Positions 17,144-28,133 of a stretch of 44,018 bases of DNA are shown piece after piece. Numbering within the stretch: the first letter of the stretch is position 1; the number at the start of each line of letters is the position of its first letter. The DNA is taken from positions 75,347-119,364 of the forward strand of contig UBTY01000031.1 in assembly GCA_900468535.1 (NCBI GenBank). Direction: 5' to 3'. The translations under genes and the position numbers were made by a program. This DNA comes from Hyphomicrobiales bacterium. Its GTDB lineage: Bacteria > Pseudomonadota > Alphaproteobacteria > Rhizobiales > Rhizobiaceae. The notes beneath the pieces were generated by a model that made no database searches, was not told the DNA's origin, and was given only the letters and a program-made list of their open reading frames with translations.

Positions 17144-18270
17144 GCGCGTTTCCCCTTGAACTCTGCAATTGTACGTCGAGCCGCAATAGCCTCTACCATG
17201 TCAGCAAGCAAGTTCGCAGCGTCGGGTTTGCCTGCCTGCCTTGCCGCGGCGGCCATCTTTGCAAGCTTTTCCGGGTCGTTCATCACATGTGTCAGGATGG
17301 ATGCGATCTTCTCCGAAGAAAGATCCGCCTGCGGAATAACCTTGGCTCCGCCCGTCGCAGCAAGTGCGGCGGCGTTCGCGGCCTGGTCGTGATCGAGCGC
17401 ATGCGGATAGGGTACAAGGATCGCCGGACGGCCGATGACCGAGATCTCCGACACAGTCGACGCGCCAGAACGGCAAATCACCAGATGCGCCTTGGCCAGC
17501 CGCTCGGCCATGTCGGTAAAGAACGGCGCGATTTCGGACGAAGCGCCCATTTCCAGCTTGGCGACGCAATCGCCGACCATGCCCATGTCCTCGGAACGGA
17601 CTTGCTGCGTGATCCTGAGACGTCCGCGAAGCGCGTCATCCAGCAGGCTTATCGCCGTCGGCATCGCCTTCGAGAAATACTGTGCCCCCTGGCTGCCGCC
17701 GAAAACCACGAGATTGAACGGCTCTCCCGCGCGCGAGGGCGAATAGGGCACATTGGCCGCCGCAATGACCGCAGGGCGCACCGGGTTACCGGTCGCCACC
17801 GTCTTGTCGGGAAACTGGCCGCCACCCTCGGGCAGAAACCCGCCGGCGATCGCCTGCACGCGGCTCGCCAGTGCCTTGTTGGCACGCCCCATGACGGCGT
17901 TCTGCTCATGGATCATCGCAGGCACGCCAAGGCGCGTCGCGGCCAGCAGCGGCGGCACCGTGGGATATCCTCCGAAGCCAACGACGACGGCAGGCTTCAG
18001 CCGCGCGATCAGCTTCTTGGCAGCACGCATCCCGCTCCAAAGCTTCCACAGCGCCCGAGCAACGGCGACCGGGTTCTTCGAACCAATCGTCGCAGACGGA
18101 ACGACATGGATCTCGTCCGCCGGAAACTTCCCGGCATAACGCTCGGCGCGGCTGTCGGTGACGAGGTGCACGGAATAGCCGCGCTCCTTCAGCTTGTAGG
18201 CCAAAGCTTCCGCGGGAAACACATGGCCGCCGGTTCCCCCGGCGGCAAGCAGGACGATGCCTTTGCTCAT
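17140..18270 (-). CDS. murG: Undecaprenyl-PP-MurNAc-pentapeptide GlcNAc transferase MurG
   Basis: Peripheral inner-membrane GT-B glycosyltransferase that adds GlcNAc to lipid I, making lipid II. The 376-residue product has the N-terminal glycine loop LAAGGTGGHVFPA, a second loop GGSQGAQYFS, and the donor-site segment ICRSGASTVSEI followed by PYPHALDHDQAANA. The frame also opens with a GTG six bases earlier, but the ATG at 18270 has GGAG 9 bases upstream and is preferred. It begins 6 bases after the ftsW stop. Its stop overlaps the murC start. Confidence 0.97.
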   Translation of the reverse strand: MSKGIVLLAAGGTGGHVFPAEALAYKLKERGYSVHLVTDSRAERYAGKFPADEIHVVPSATIGSKNPVAVARALWKLWSGMRAAKKLIARLKPAVVVGFGGYPTVPPLLAATRLGVPAMIHEQNAVMGRANKALASRVQAIAGGFLPEGGGQFPDKTVATGNPVRPAVIAAANVPYSPSRAGEPFNLVVFGGSQGAQYFSKAMPTAISLLDDALRGRLRITQQVRSEDMGMVGDCVAKLEMGASSEIAPFFTDMAERLAKAHLVICRSGASTVSEISVIGRPAILVPYPHALDHDQAANAAALAATGGAKVIPQADLSSEKIASILTHVMNDPEKLAKMAAAARQAGKPDAANLLADMVEAIAARRTIAEFKGKRA

Positions 18271-18276
18271 AAACAC

Positions 18277-19431
18277 TTACTCCGCCGGCATTCCATGCGC
18301 GACGCGGAAGAGGCTCCGGTCCTGCGCACGTTTTTCCGGCCTGTGACGCGTCAGCGCGAGAATGAATCCGGCCGTGACGCAGATAGCGACCATCGACGAA
18401 CCACCATAGGAAATCAGCGGCAGGGTCATGCCCTTCGCCGGCAGCAGTTCGAGATTGACGCCCACGTTGATGATGGACTGTATGCCGATCTGCAGCACGA
18501 GACCAGCGACGGCGAACCGGTTGAAGTCGTTCCGCTCCTTGTAGGCATGCGAGAGACCGCGCAGCACGAGGACCGAAAACAGCGCAACCAGCGCCATGCA
18601 GAAAACGATTCCGAACTCCTCGGCCGCCACCGAGAAGATGAAGTCGGTATGCGCGTCCGGGATGATGCGCTTGACGATACCCTCGCCTGGGCCCTGGCCG
18701 AACCAGTCGCCGCGAATGATCGCCTCGCGTGCGGTGTCGATCTGGAAGGTGTCGCCCTCGCCGGTCATGAACTTGTCGATGCGCAGCGCCACGTGCGGGA
18801 AGACGTAATAGGCGGTCACCAGACCGCCAACGCCGCCGCAGCCAAGCAGGATGATCCAGATCCACGGCATTCCCGCCATGAAGAACATGCCACCCCAGAC
18901 GGCAGTCGTCAGAATCGTCTGACCAAGGTCGGGCTGCGCGACGAGAAGGGCCGCAACGATACCGAAGAGGATGATGGCAAACAGATTGCCCGGAATTTCA
19001 GGCTGGCGCGCATGTTCGGCAAACAGCCAGGCGCAGACAACGACAAAGGCCGGCTTCATGAATTCCGACGGCTGGATCGAAATACCGGCCAGCGTAACCC
19101 AACGGCGCGAGCCCTTGACTTCGACGCCGAAGAACAGCGCCAGCAACATCATGCTCAGCGCGACGATCAGAAGAATGATCGCCGTGCGCCGCACCTGACG
19201 AGGGGTCAGGAAGGAGAGCCCGAGCATGACCCCGATGGAGGGGATCATGAAGGCCGCATGCCGCTTGACGAAGTGGAAAGGCTCCAGCCCGATGCGCTCC
19301 GCGACCGCAGGCGATGCCGCGAAGGACAGCATGAAGCCGATGCCCATCAGGAAGATGAACATCGCCAGGAAAAAGCGGTCGATGGTCCAAAACCAATCGG
19401 CCAGAGGCCCACGTTCCGCGCGGCTTACCAT
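18277..19431 (-). CDS. ftsW: Septal peptidoglycan polymerase FtsW (SEDS)
   Basis: Polytopic inner-membrane glycosyltransferase of the SEDS family that polymerises lipid II at the septum together with FtsI. The 384-residue product has about ten membrane segments, the conserved KGSRRW and IQPSEFMKP motifs in the first half, QPDLGQ, and the C-terminal LPLISYGGSS motif. ATG at 19431 lies one base from the murD stop. Size and motifs are intact. Confidence 0.96.
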   Translation of the reverse strand: MVSRAERGPLADWFWTIDRFFLAMFIFLMGIGFMLSFAASPAVAERIGLEPFHFVKRHAAFMIPSIGVMLGLSFLTPRQVRRTAIILLIVALSMMLLALFFGVEVKGSRRWVTLAGISIQPSEFMKPAFVVVCAWLFAEHARQPEIPGNLFAIILFGIVAALLVAQPDLGQTILTTAVWGGMFFMAGMPWIWIILLGCGGVGGLVTAYYVFPHVALRIDKFMTGEGDTFQIDTAREAIIRGDWFGQGPGEGIVKRIIPDAHTDFIFSVAAEEFGIVFCMALVALFSVLVLRGLSHAYKERNDFNRFAVAGLVLQIGIQSIINVGVNLELLPAKGMTLPLISYGGSSMVAICVTAGFILALTRHRPEKRAQDRSLFRVAHGMPAE

Positions 19432-19432
19432 G

Positions 19433-20845
<1,413 letters not shown>

Positions 20846-20852
20846 TGCCGCC

Positions 20853-21953
20853 TCACCGCAGCTTCAGGGTGGAGAGGCCGAGCAAGGCGAGACCGCCGGC
20901 GATAATCCAGAAACGGATCACGACCTGGCTTTCGGTCCAGCCTTTCTTTTCGAAATGGTGGTGGATCGGGGCCATCAGGAACACGCGCCGGCCGGTCATC
21001 TTGAAGAAGCCGACCTGGATGATGACCGAAAGCGTTTCCATCACGAACAGCCCACCGATGATGGCCATGACGATCTCGTGCTTGGTAGCGACGGCAACCG
21101 TGCCGATCGTGCCGCCGAGCGCCAGTGAGCCGGTATCCCCCATGAAAATGGCGGCAGGGGGCGCGTTGAACCACAGGAAGCCGAGGCCCGCACCGATGAC
21201 GGCGCCAAGCACCACAGAAAGCTCGCCGGTGCCGGGCACGAAGTTGATCTGCAGATAGTTCGCGAAAACGGCGTTACCGGCGAGGTAGGCAATCACGCCG
21301 AAGGACGCCGCGGCAATCATGACAGGGACGATTGCAAGGCCATCAAGCCCATCTGTCAGGTTGACGGCATTGCCGGCGCCGACGATCACGAAGCCGCCGA
21401 AGACGACGAACATGATGCCGAGATTGAGCATGAAATCCTTGAAGAACGGGAACGCGATCGACGACCCGAACGTGGAACCGGCCGCACCGGAAGCCAGCGC
21501 CGTGCGCATCATGAAATAGACGGCGATACCGGCGATAACGAACTCGATGCCAAGGCGGGCCTTGCCGGAGAAACCCTTGTGGCTCTGCTTGGTGACCTTC
21601 AGGTAGTCGTCATAGAAGCCGATCGCGCCGAAGCCGAGGGTGACGAGCAGCGTCGCGACAACGTAGACGTTGGAAAGATCGGCCCAGAGCAGCGACGATC
21701 CGACGATACCGGCGAGAATCATCAGGCCGCCCATGGTCGGCGTACCGGCCTTCTTGAAGTGCGTCTGCGGCCCGTCGGCGCGGATCGGCTGGCCCTTGCC
21801 CTGACGGATACGCAAGGACCGGATGATCATCGGTCCAAACAGGAAGACGATAAAGGCGGACGTAAACAGGGAGGCGCCCGTGCGGAAGGTAATGTACCTG
21901 AAGAGATTCAAAAACTTCAGGTGTTCCGACAGTTCGACAAGCCAAATCAGCAT
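20853..21953 (-). CDS. mraY: Phospho-MurNAc-pentapeptide translocase MraY
   Basis: Integral membrane enzyme that transfers phospho-MurNAc-pentapeptide to undecaprenyl phosphate, forming lipid I. The 366-residue product has about ten membrane segments, the catalytic DDYLKVTKQSHKG with its Asp pair, NAVNLTDGLDGLA, and the cytoplasmic HHHFEKKGWTE loop. The N-terminal GTPTMGGLMI segment is also standard. ATG at 21953 is 22 bases after the murF stop, one of the few small gaps in this operon. Confidence 0.97.
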   Translation of the reverse strand: MLIWLVELSEHLKFLNLFRYITFRTGASLFTSAFIVFLFGPMIIRSLRIRQGKGQPIRADGPQTHFKKAGTPTMGGLMILAGIVGSSLLWADLSNVYVVATLLVTLGFGAIGFYDDYLKVTKQSHKGFSGKARLGIEFVIAGIAVYFMMRTALASGAAGSTFGSSIAFPFFKDFMLNLGIMFVVFGGFVIVGAGNAVNLTDGLDGLAIVPVMIAAASFGVIAYLAGNAVFANYLQINFVPGTGELSVVLGAVIGAGLGFLWFNAPPAAIFMGDTGSLALGGTIGTVAVATKHEIVMAIIGGLFVMETLSVIIQVGFFKMTGRRVFLMAPIHHHFEKKGWTESQVVIRFWIIAGGLALLGLSTLKLR

Positions 21954-21975
21954 TCAGGGCCCCTTGTTTACCCGC

Positions 21976-23409
21976 TCAAAAATCGCGTTGCGTGTCGGCA
22001 AATGGCGGGAACTTGTCAAGGAGCGCGGCAACGATCTTGCCGAAACCGATACCCAGTGACGATTTTACCATCAGCACGTCGCCCGACGCGACAGAGTTCA
22101 GTACATATTCCGTTAGTTCGGCGGTGTTCTCGTAGTGAACGACCTGCACGCTCTCGGGGAGCGATTCCTTCAGTGCAGCCATCTCCGCGCCGGCAAGCCA
22201 GACGTGCTCGATGCCGGCCGCAAGCAATGGTCCGGCCAAATCCGAATGGACCTTCTGCGCGTAGTCACCCATTTCGAGCATATCGCCCAGCACAGCCACG
22301 CGACGACCGCCCGCCGTTGGGGCTGAGCTTGCAAGCACGGCGATCGCCGCCCTCATCGAAGCCGGGTTGGCGTTGTAGCTCTCGTCGATAACAGTGAAGG
22401 TGCCGTGGCCGGTCGTCAGCTTGTGGCGGCGCCCCCTGCCCTTTTCCGGCTGGAGTGTCGCAAGTGCGCCGATGGCCTGCTGCATGTCCGCGCCGACGAT
22501 GCTGACGACACCAAGCGCCGCCAGCGCATTCTCGGCGATGTGCCGGCCAGGAGCACCGATCGCGACTTCCTTGGTGTCGCCGTCGATCGTGATCCAAAGG
22601 GTCGAGCTCTGATCCGAACCATTGAACTCGGCCAGACGGAAATCCGCCTTGGCATGCTGTCCAAAGGAATGGATATGCTGGATACCGCAGGCCTGTGCGG
22701 TGCGTTCCAGGAAATTGAACTGGTCGTTGTCCCGGTTCAGCACGACCTGACCGCCCGGCACCACGCCCTCGAAGATTTCGGCCTTCGCCGTCGCGATCTC
22801 GCGAATACTCTTGAAGTTGCCGAGATGCGCGGGCGCGATCGTGGTGATGACCGCGACATGCGGCTGGATCATCTTAACCAGCGGCCGGATCTCGTCGGGG
22901 TGGTTCATGCCGACCTCGAAGACGCCAAAATAGGTGTCGAGCGGCATACGGGCGAGCGTCAGCGGCACGCCCCAATGATTGTTGAAAGACGCAACGGAGG
23001 CGTGCACCTTCCCCGAAGGCGACAAGACGCGCCGCAGCATCTCCTTGGTCGTCGTCTTGCCGACCGAACCCGTCACGGCAATGATCTGCGCACGCGAGCG
23101 GGCGCGCGACGCCTGTCCGAGCTTGCCGAGTGCAACCAGCACGTCCTCGACGACGATCATCGGAACGGTGAGCCTACCCATGGCCGGAAGACGCGCTTCG
23201 CTGACGACGAGAAGAGCCGCACCGTTCGCCATAGCCATCGAGGCATAGTCGTGACCGTCGACGCGATCGCCCTTGATGGCAAAGAACGCCTCGCCCGGCC
23301 CAATCGAGCGGCTGTCGATGGAAATTCCGGTGATACCCTCAGGCAAGGTGCCGAATGGCCGTCCGGCCATCGCGGCAATCATGTCTTCCGTCGTCCAAAG
23401 CCAGCTCAC
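21976..23409 (-). CDS. murF: UDP-MurNAc-tripeptide--D-Ala-D-Ala ligase MurF
   Basis: Adds the D-Ala-D-Ala dipeptide made by Ddl, completing the pentapeptide precursor. The 477-residue product has the ATP loop TGSVGKTTTKEML, the SFNNHWGVPLTLA segment and FEVGMNHPDEI, plus the C-terminal DESYNANPASMRAAI motif characteristic of MurF. The start is a GTG at 23409, with GAGGAG 8 bases upstream, and it overlaps the murE stop as GTGA. The gene is of usual length. Confidence 0.97.
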   Translation of the reverse strand: MSWLWTTEDMIAAMAGRPFGTLPEGITGISIDSRSIGPGEAFFAIKGDRVDGHDYASMAMANGAALLVVSEARLPAMGRLTVPMIVVEDVLVALGKLGQASRARSRAQIIAVTGSVGKTTTKEMLRRVLSPSGKVHASVASFNNHWGVPLTLARMPLDTYFGVFEVGMNHPDEIRPLVKMIQPHVAVITTIAPAHLGNFKSIREIATAKAEIFEGVVPGGQVVLNRDNDQFNFLERTAQACGIQHIHSFGQHAKADFRLAEFNGSDQSSTLWITIDGDTKEVAIGAPGRHIAENALAALGVVSIVGADMQQAIGALATLQPEKGRGRRHKLTTGHGTFTVIDESYNANPASMRAAIAVLASSAPTAGGRRVAVLGDMLEMGDYAQKVHSDLAGPLLAAGIEHVWLAGAEMAALKESLPESVQVVHYENTAELTEYVLNSVASGDVLMVKSSLGIGFGKIVAALLDKFPPFADTQRDF

Positions 23410-24866
23410 GATTTCAGCTCCTCCAAAGCCTTACGCAATTCGGCATGATCCGAAAATGGCAGGGTGACGCTCCCGATCGTCTGCCCTTCCTCGTGCCCCT
23501 TGCCGGCAACGATCAGCGTGTCGCCCGATGTCAGCATGGCAACAGCGGCGCGGATCGCCTCGGCGCGGTCCGCGACTTCCGTTGCGCAGCTTGCAGCAGT
23601 CATGATCTCGGCACGAATGGAGGCCGGCTCTTCGGAACGCGGGTTGTCGTCGGTGACGATCACCACATCGGCCAGACGGCAGGCGATCTCGCCCATGATC
23701 GGACGCTTGCCGCGGTCGCGATCGCCGCCGCAACCGAACACCACGATGACCCGGCCCGTCGTGAAGGGTCGAACGGATTCAAGGACGTTGGAAAGCGCGT
23801 CCGGCTTGTGGGCGTAATCGACATAGGCAAGCGCGCCGTCCTTGGTGTGACCGACCAGTTCGAGCCGGCCCGATGCACCCTGCAGCTTTTCAAGCGCGGC
23901 CATGGCAACCTTTGCCGGCACGCCCGTCGACATCGCAAGGCCCGCGGCTACGAGCGCATTGGCAACCTGGAAATCGCCGGCCAGCGGAATGTCGACCTCG
24001 AAGATTTCGCCATCGGCGTGAATCTCGGCGACCTGCTTGTGGCGGAAATGCTCGACGCGCTTCAGCGTCAGGTAGTCGCCCTTGCGGCCGACGGTGCGAA
24101 CATCATGGCCCGCATCGCGCGCGGCCATGATCGCCTGCTCCGACCACGCATCGTCGGCGAAGATCACCGCAGGAGCGCCTTTCGGAAGCAGCGTATCGAA
24201 CAGCCGCATCTTTGCGGCCATGTAGCTCTCGATCGTCGGATGGTAGTCCATGTGATCGCGGCCGAGATTGGTGAAGGCCGCAGCCGCCAGCTTCACGCCA
24301 TCAAGCCGGCACTGGTCGAGACCGTGGCTGGAAGCCTCCATCGAGGCATGGGTAACACCTTCGTCCGCAAGTTCCGCCAGCAGCTTGTGCAGGGAGACCG
24401 GATCCGGCGTCGTCAGCGAGCCGTATTCGTTGCGCGTCGGAGATACGACGCCCGTGGTGCCGATCATCGCGGCGGGATGGCCTGCATGGGCCCAAATCTG
24501 CCGTGTGAACGAGGCAACGGATGTCTTGCCTGCCGTACCGGTTACGGCAACCATCGTTTCCGGCTGCTTCCCATAGAAGCGTGACGCCGCGATGGACAGG
24601 AAGCGACGCGGATCCTTGACGACGAGGACAGGGATCGAAGACTCGATGCCGTGGGAGGCAATTGCGACGACGGCGCCCCGCGTGGCTGCATCGGCAATGA
24701 AACCGGCTCCATCCGCTTTGGTCCCGGCAACGGCCACGAACACCATTCCGGGTTCGATCTTACGGCTGTCGGACGAAATGCCCGAAATGGCCAGCGCCCC
24801 GACGGAGCCAGCCAGTTGTTCTTCAAGTTCCGGAAACGCATTCCCGGCGATGTCTCGCAAGTTCAT
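23406..24866 (-). CDS. murE: UDP-MurNAc-dipeptide--meso-diaminopimelate ligase MurE
   Basis: Adds the third residue of the stem peptide. The DNPR signature (in TDDNPRSEEP) in the C-terminal domain marks specificity for meso-diaminopimelate rather than lysine. Other motifs are the ATP loop VTGTAGKTSVASF, TTPDPVSLHKLL and EASSHGLDQCR. The ATG at 24866 gives 486 residues beginning MNLRDIAG, the N-terminus I recall for rhizobial MurE. A longer in-frame start at 24923 has AAGG with an 8-base gap and lies closer to the ftsI stop, so a product 19 residues longer cannot be excluded. The stop overlaps the murF GTG. Confidence 0.96.
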   Translation of the reverse strand: MNLRDIAGNAFPELEEQLAGSVGALAISGISSDSRKIEPGMVFVAVAGTKADGAGFIADAATRGAVVAIASHGIESSIPVLVVKDPRRFLSIAASRFYGKQPETMVAVTGTAGKTSVASFTRQIWAHAGHPAAMIGTTGVVSPTRNEYGSLTTPDPVSLHKLLAELADEGVTHASMEASSHGLDQCRLDGVKLAAAAFTNLGRDHMDYHPTIESYMAAKMRLFDTLLPKGAPAVIFADDAWSEQAIMAARDAGHDVRTVGRKGDYLTLKRVEHFRHKQVAEIHADGEIFEVDIPLAGDFQVANALVAAGLAMSTGVPAKVAMAALEKLQGASGRLELVGHTKDGALAYVDYAHKPDALSNVLESVRPFTTGRVIVVFGCGGDRDRGKRPIMGEIACRLADVVIVTDDNPRSEEPASIRAEIMTAASCATEVADRAEAIRAAVAMLTSGDTLIVAGKGHEEGQTIGSVTLPFSDHAELRKALEELKS

Positions 24867-24933
24867 CGAATGTACTTTTCTCTCTCGAGCCGCCGCGCCC
24901 CCGTGGCGAATCGGCTTCGACATTCATTCAGCC

Positions 24934-26682
24934 TTAATAAGACACCAACATGGCCGAGCCGTCGTCACCGAACTTGGGTTCCACACCGAGAATTGGCGCA
25001 GCACGGGCAATGATGTTCTTTACCATCGGCGCGGCGGTATAGGCGGCGATGTTTTGCCCCTTCTCGCCGTTATGCGGCTCGTCGCAGAAAGTCAGCACGA
25101 CATACTTCGGATCGTCGATCGGGAACGCTGCGAGGAAGGCATTGAAGTTGAGGTTCGTCGCATAGCGGCCGTTGACGACCTTGTCGGCCGTACCGGTCTT
25201 GCCACCGACGTTGAAGCCGGGAACATCAGCGTTACGGCCGGAGCCCTTGATGCCGTTCAGCTTGAAGAGATAGCGGACGTCGTCGCTGGTCGTCTTCTTG
25301 ACGACAACCTCGGCAACTTCATCTGCCTGCTCGCGGCTGCGTGGCAGGAAGGTCGGCTCGATGAGCTTGCCGCCGTTGACGAGCGCCGCGCCGGCAACCG
25401 CCGTCTGCAGCGGCGTCGTGGAAACACCGTGGCCGAACGAGATCGTCACCGAGTTGATCTTCTTCCAGACCTTCGGCTGGCTCGGCATCTTCACTTCAGG
25501 CAGCTCGGTCTTCATCTTGGTCAACAGACCGAGCTTCGTCAGGTAGTCCTTCTGCGCATCGATACCGACGATGTCGATAATGCGGGCGGTACCGACGTTC
25601 GACGAATACTGGAAAACTTCAGGCAGCGTCAGCCAACGGCGCTGGCCGTGGAAGTCGTGGATGGTGAAGCCGCCGATGCGCAGAGGCTGCGTTGCGTCGA
25701 AGCTGTCGGTGAGCTTCACCTTGCCGGTATCGAGCGCCATGGCGAGGGAGAACGTCTTGAAGGTCGAGCCCATTTCGAACGTGCCGTTCGACATGCGGTT
25801 CAGCCAGCCTTCCTTGGCGCCTTCCAGAGGATTGTTCGGATCGAAATCGGGCGCCGAAGCCATGGCGAGCACTTCGCCGGTGTGCACGTCGAGCACCACG
25901 GCGCCTGCGCCCTTGGCTTCATAATTCGTGACCGCATTCGCCACGACGTCGCGAACGATATTCTGGACACGGACATCGATGGAAAGGCGTACCGGCTCAA
26001 GCGGCTGATCGCTTGTCATGCCGACCGAGGCAAGATCGGCAAGCCCCTGATCGTCGATGTACTTTTCCATGCCCGCGACGCCGCGGTTGTCGATGTTGAC
26101 GTAGCCGAGAATATGCGCGGCCGTCGAGCCACCCGGGTAGAAGCGGCGCTTCTCCGGACGGAAGCCGATACCCGGAATACCGAGTGCCAGGATCTGGCTT
26201 TGCTGCTTCGGCGTCAGCTGGCGGCGCAGCCACGCGAAGTGTGAAGTCCTGTTGGCAAGCTTCTTGTAGGTGCCCTTCATGTCGAGATCAGGCAGAACCG
26301 TCGACAGCTTTTCGACGGCTTCGTCCGCATCGACGACCTTGTTCGGCTCGGCAAACAGCGAAACGGTACGAATGTCCGTCGCCATCACCTCACCATTGCG
26401 ATCGAGGATATCCGGGCGAGACGCCATCAGGCGATCCGGCGGCAGAATGCTCGAGACGACATCAGGATCACGCAGCGCGTATTCCACAAGGCGCCCGCCG
26501 ATGACGGCATAGACCCCGAGGAAACCGATAATCAGAAGACCGACGCGGCTCTTGGCCTGTCCGGAGCGCTTCTTGCGCGAGCCCTGGATGGAAACCTGCT
26601 GCGGTCCGCCCGAACGGCTATAGCCACCTGCGGAGAAGTGGGCCTGGCTCTTCGAAACCATGATACGTGAAAGAAAGGACAT
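24934..26682 (-). CDS. ftsI: Septal transpeptidase FtsI (penicillin-binding protein 3)
   Basis: Class B penicillin-binding protein that cross-links septal peptidoglycan in the periplasm. The 582-residue product has a basic cytoplasmic N-terminus, one membrane anchor at about 47-66, the PBP dimerisation domain with RPDILDRNGE, and the transpeptidase motifs S306-TFK, S360-S-N362 and K494-TGTA. ATG at 26682 has GGAG 5 bases upstream and starts 2 bases after the ftsL stop. The N-terminal tail, about 45 residues with many Ser, Arg and Lys, is longer than in E. coli. Confidence 0.97.
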   Translation of the reverse strand: MSFLSRIMVSKSQAHFSAGGYSRSGGPQQVSIQGSRKKRSGQAKSRVGLLIIGFLGVYAVIGGRLVEYALRDPDVVSSILPPDRLMASRPDILDRNGEVMATDIRTVSLFAEPNKVVDADEAVEKLSTVLPDLDMKGTYKKLANRTSHFAWLRRQLTPKQQSQILALGIPGIGFRPEKRRFYPGGSTAAHILGYVNIDNRGVAGMEKYIDDQGLADLASVGMTSDQPLEPVRLSIDVRVQNIVRDVVANAVTNYEAKGAGAVVLDVHTGEVLAMASAPDFDPNNPLEGAKEGWLNRMSNGTFEMGSTFKTFSLAMALDTGKVKLTDSFDATQPLRIGGFTIHDFHGQRRWLTLPEVFQYSSNVGTARIIDIVGIDAQKDYLTKLGLLTKMKTELPEVKMPSQPKVWKKINSVTISFGHGVSTTPLQTAVAGAALVNGGKLIEPTFLPRSREQADEVAEVVVKKTTSDDVRYLFKLNGIKGSGRNADVPGFNVGGKTGTADKVVNGRYATNLNFNAFLAAFPIDDPKYVVLTFCDEPHNGEKGQNIAAYTAAPMVKNIIARAAPILGVEPKFGDDGSAMLVSY

Positions 26683-26684
26683 CT

Positions 26685-27092
26685 CTACTCCACAGATCCG
26701 GTTGCCATGAGATCCTCATCCTCGGCTTCGGGCGCAGCCGGAACGGGCTTCGCCTTTTTGGCGGAGCCAGCTTTTGCTTCTGTAATATCGGGAACGGGAA
26801 CCTGCGACTTCAGCATCGGCAGCTCACGCGCATGAACCAGCGAGGTCGAAGGCGTCGGCGCCAGCTGAAGCTCGCCGTTATAATTGTTGACGAGGCGCTC
26901 CAGACGGTTCGGCTGGGAGAGCAGCGCCCAGTCGGCCTTCAACAGGTCGATCGTATCCTTCTCAAGCTTGATCTCGGCCTCGAGGCGATGAACCTCTTCC
27001 AGCTTCAGTTCAGCGCGGTGCTTGATCGTGTAGGTGACAGCCGCCGCTGCGGTCATCACTCCAATAAGGACAAGGTCGAAGGTTCTTAACAT
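26685..27092 (-). CDS. ftsL: Cell division protein FtsL
   Basis: Small bitopic membrane protein that forms a subcomplex with FtsB and FtsQ. The 135-residue product has a membrane segment at about 6-24, a heptad-rich coiled coil (KLEEVHRLEAEIKLEKDTIDLLK) and the short motif LSQPNRLERLVNNY that is typical of alphaproteobacterial FtsL, then a Pro/Ala/Lys-rich tail. The ATG at 27092 has GGAG 6 bases upstream and starts one base after the rsmH stop. The longer open frame extends back into rsmH and is rejected. Assignment rests on position and architecture, as FtsL is poorly conserved. Confidence 0.9.
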   Translation of the reverse strand: MLRTFDLVLIGVMTAAAAVTYTIKHRAELKLEEVHRLEAEIKLEKDTIDLLKADWALLSQPNRLERLVNNYNGELQLAPTPSTSLVHARELPMLKSQVPVPDITEAKAGSAKKAKPVPAAPEAEDEDLMATGSVE

Positions 27093-27093
27093 A

Positions 27094-28119
27094 TCAGGCT
27101 CCGAGCTTCCCGAGGCTTGCAAGGCTGGGCAATCCGAAAATCGAAAGATCGGCCGCTTCGGCCGGCGCGTCGGTCCGGCGTCCGGCGCGCAGCTTCGCGG
27201 AGCGGGCACGCGGATTCGCGTCGGCCTCGGCTTCGCTCGCAGAGACCATGGACTTGCCGACGGTCTCGAACGTGGCAGCGCGCTCGTGCGCGATTGGCAG
27301 ATGCCGGGAACCCGACGCCTTGCCTGCGCGATCGCTGAAGAACTTCTTCACGATACGATCTTCGAGCGAGTGGAACGTCACAACGACCAGCCGTCCGCCG
27401 GGCTTCAAGACACGCTCGGCAGCGAAGAGCGCCTGAGCAAGCTCACCCAACTCATCATTGACGAAAATACGAAGCGCCTGAAAGACGCGGGTCGCAGGAT
27501 GGATCTTGTCCTTCATCTTGCGAGGCGTGACGAGCTCGATCAGGCCGGCAAGGTCCCGCGTCGTCTCGAACGGCTTCTCGAGGCGACGCTTCTCAATCGC
27601 GTGAGCGATCCGAGGAGACTGGCTCTCCTCACCGAGAAAATGAAAAATGCGGATGAGATCAGCCACTTTGGCGCGATTGACGACATCGGCCGCAGAGACA
27701 CCTGCGGCGGACATCCGCATGTCGAGCGGGCCATTTTTCTGAAAGGAAAAACCACGCTCGGCTTCGTCGATCTGCATCGACGAGACGCCGATATCAAGCA
27801 CCACGCCATCGAGGCCCGAAACGGGCGCATGTTCGGCGAGCTGCGAAAACTGGGAATGGACCAGAGCAAGACGGCCGCCCCAAGCAGCCACCATCGCACC
27901 ACCGGCAGCAATAGCAGTCGGATCGCGATCGAGAGCGATCACGTCGGCACCGGCAGAAAGGATTGCCGACGTGTAGCCGCCAGCACCAAAGGTGCCATCG
28001 AGAATGACCTTGCCGGCAGCCGGCTCGAGCGCCGCAAGCACCTCAGCAAGAAGGACTGGAATGTGGCGAACCGGTCCGCCACCGGCATCAGATGAACCTC
28101 CGCCAGGATTCGCCACCAT
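27094..28119 (-). CDS. rsmH: 16S rRNA m4C1402 methyltransferase RsmH
   Basis: SAM-dependent methyltransferase (formerly MraW) that adds the N4-methyl group at C1402 of 16S rRNA. The 341-residue product has the HIPVLLAEVL N-terminus, the SAM loop LDGTFGAGGYTSAIL, DIGVSSMQIDEAERGFSF, and the C-terminal FHSLEDRIVKKFF motif. The frame stays open far upstream through mraZ, but the ATG at 28119 has AAGGGG 6 bases before it and starts 14 bases after the mraZ stop. It is the second gene of the operon. Confidence 0.96.
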   Translation of the reverse strand: MVANPGGGSSDAGGGPVRHIPVLLAEVLAALEPAAGKVILDGTFGAGGYTSAILSAGADVIALDRDPTAIAAGGAMVAAWGGRLALVHSQFSQLAEHAPVSGLDGVVLDIGVSSMQIDEAERGFSFQKNGPLDMRMSAAGVSAADVVNRAKVADLIRIFHFLGEESQSPRIAHAIEKRRLEKPFETTRDLAGLIELVTPRKMKDKIHPATRVFQALRIFVNDELGELAQALFAAERVLKPGGRLVVVTFHSLEDRIVKKFFSDRAGKASGSRHLPIAHERAATFETVGKSMVSASEAEADANPRARSAKLRAGRRTDAPAEAADLSIFGLPSLASLGKLGA

Positions 28120-28133
28120 TCCGTCCCCTTGTC

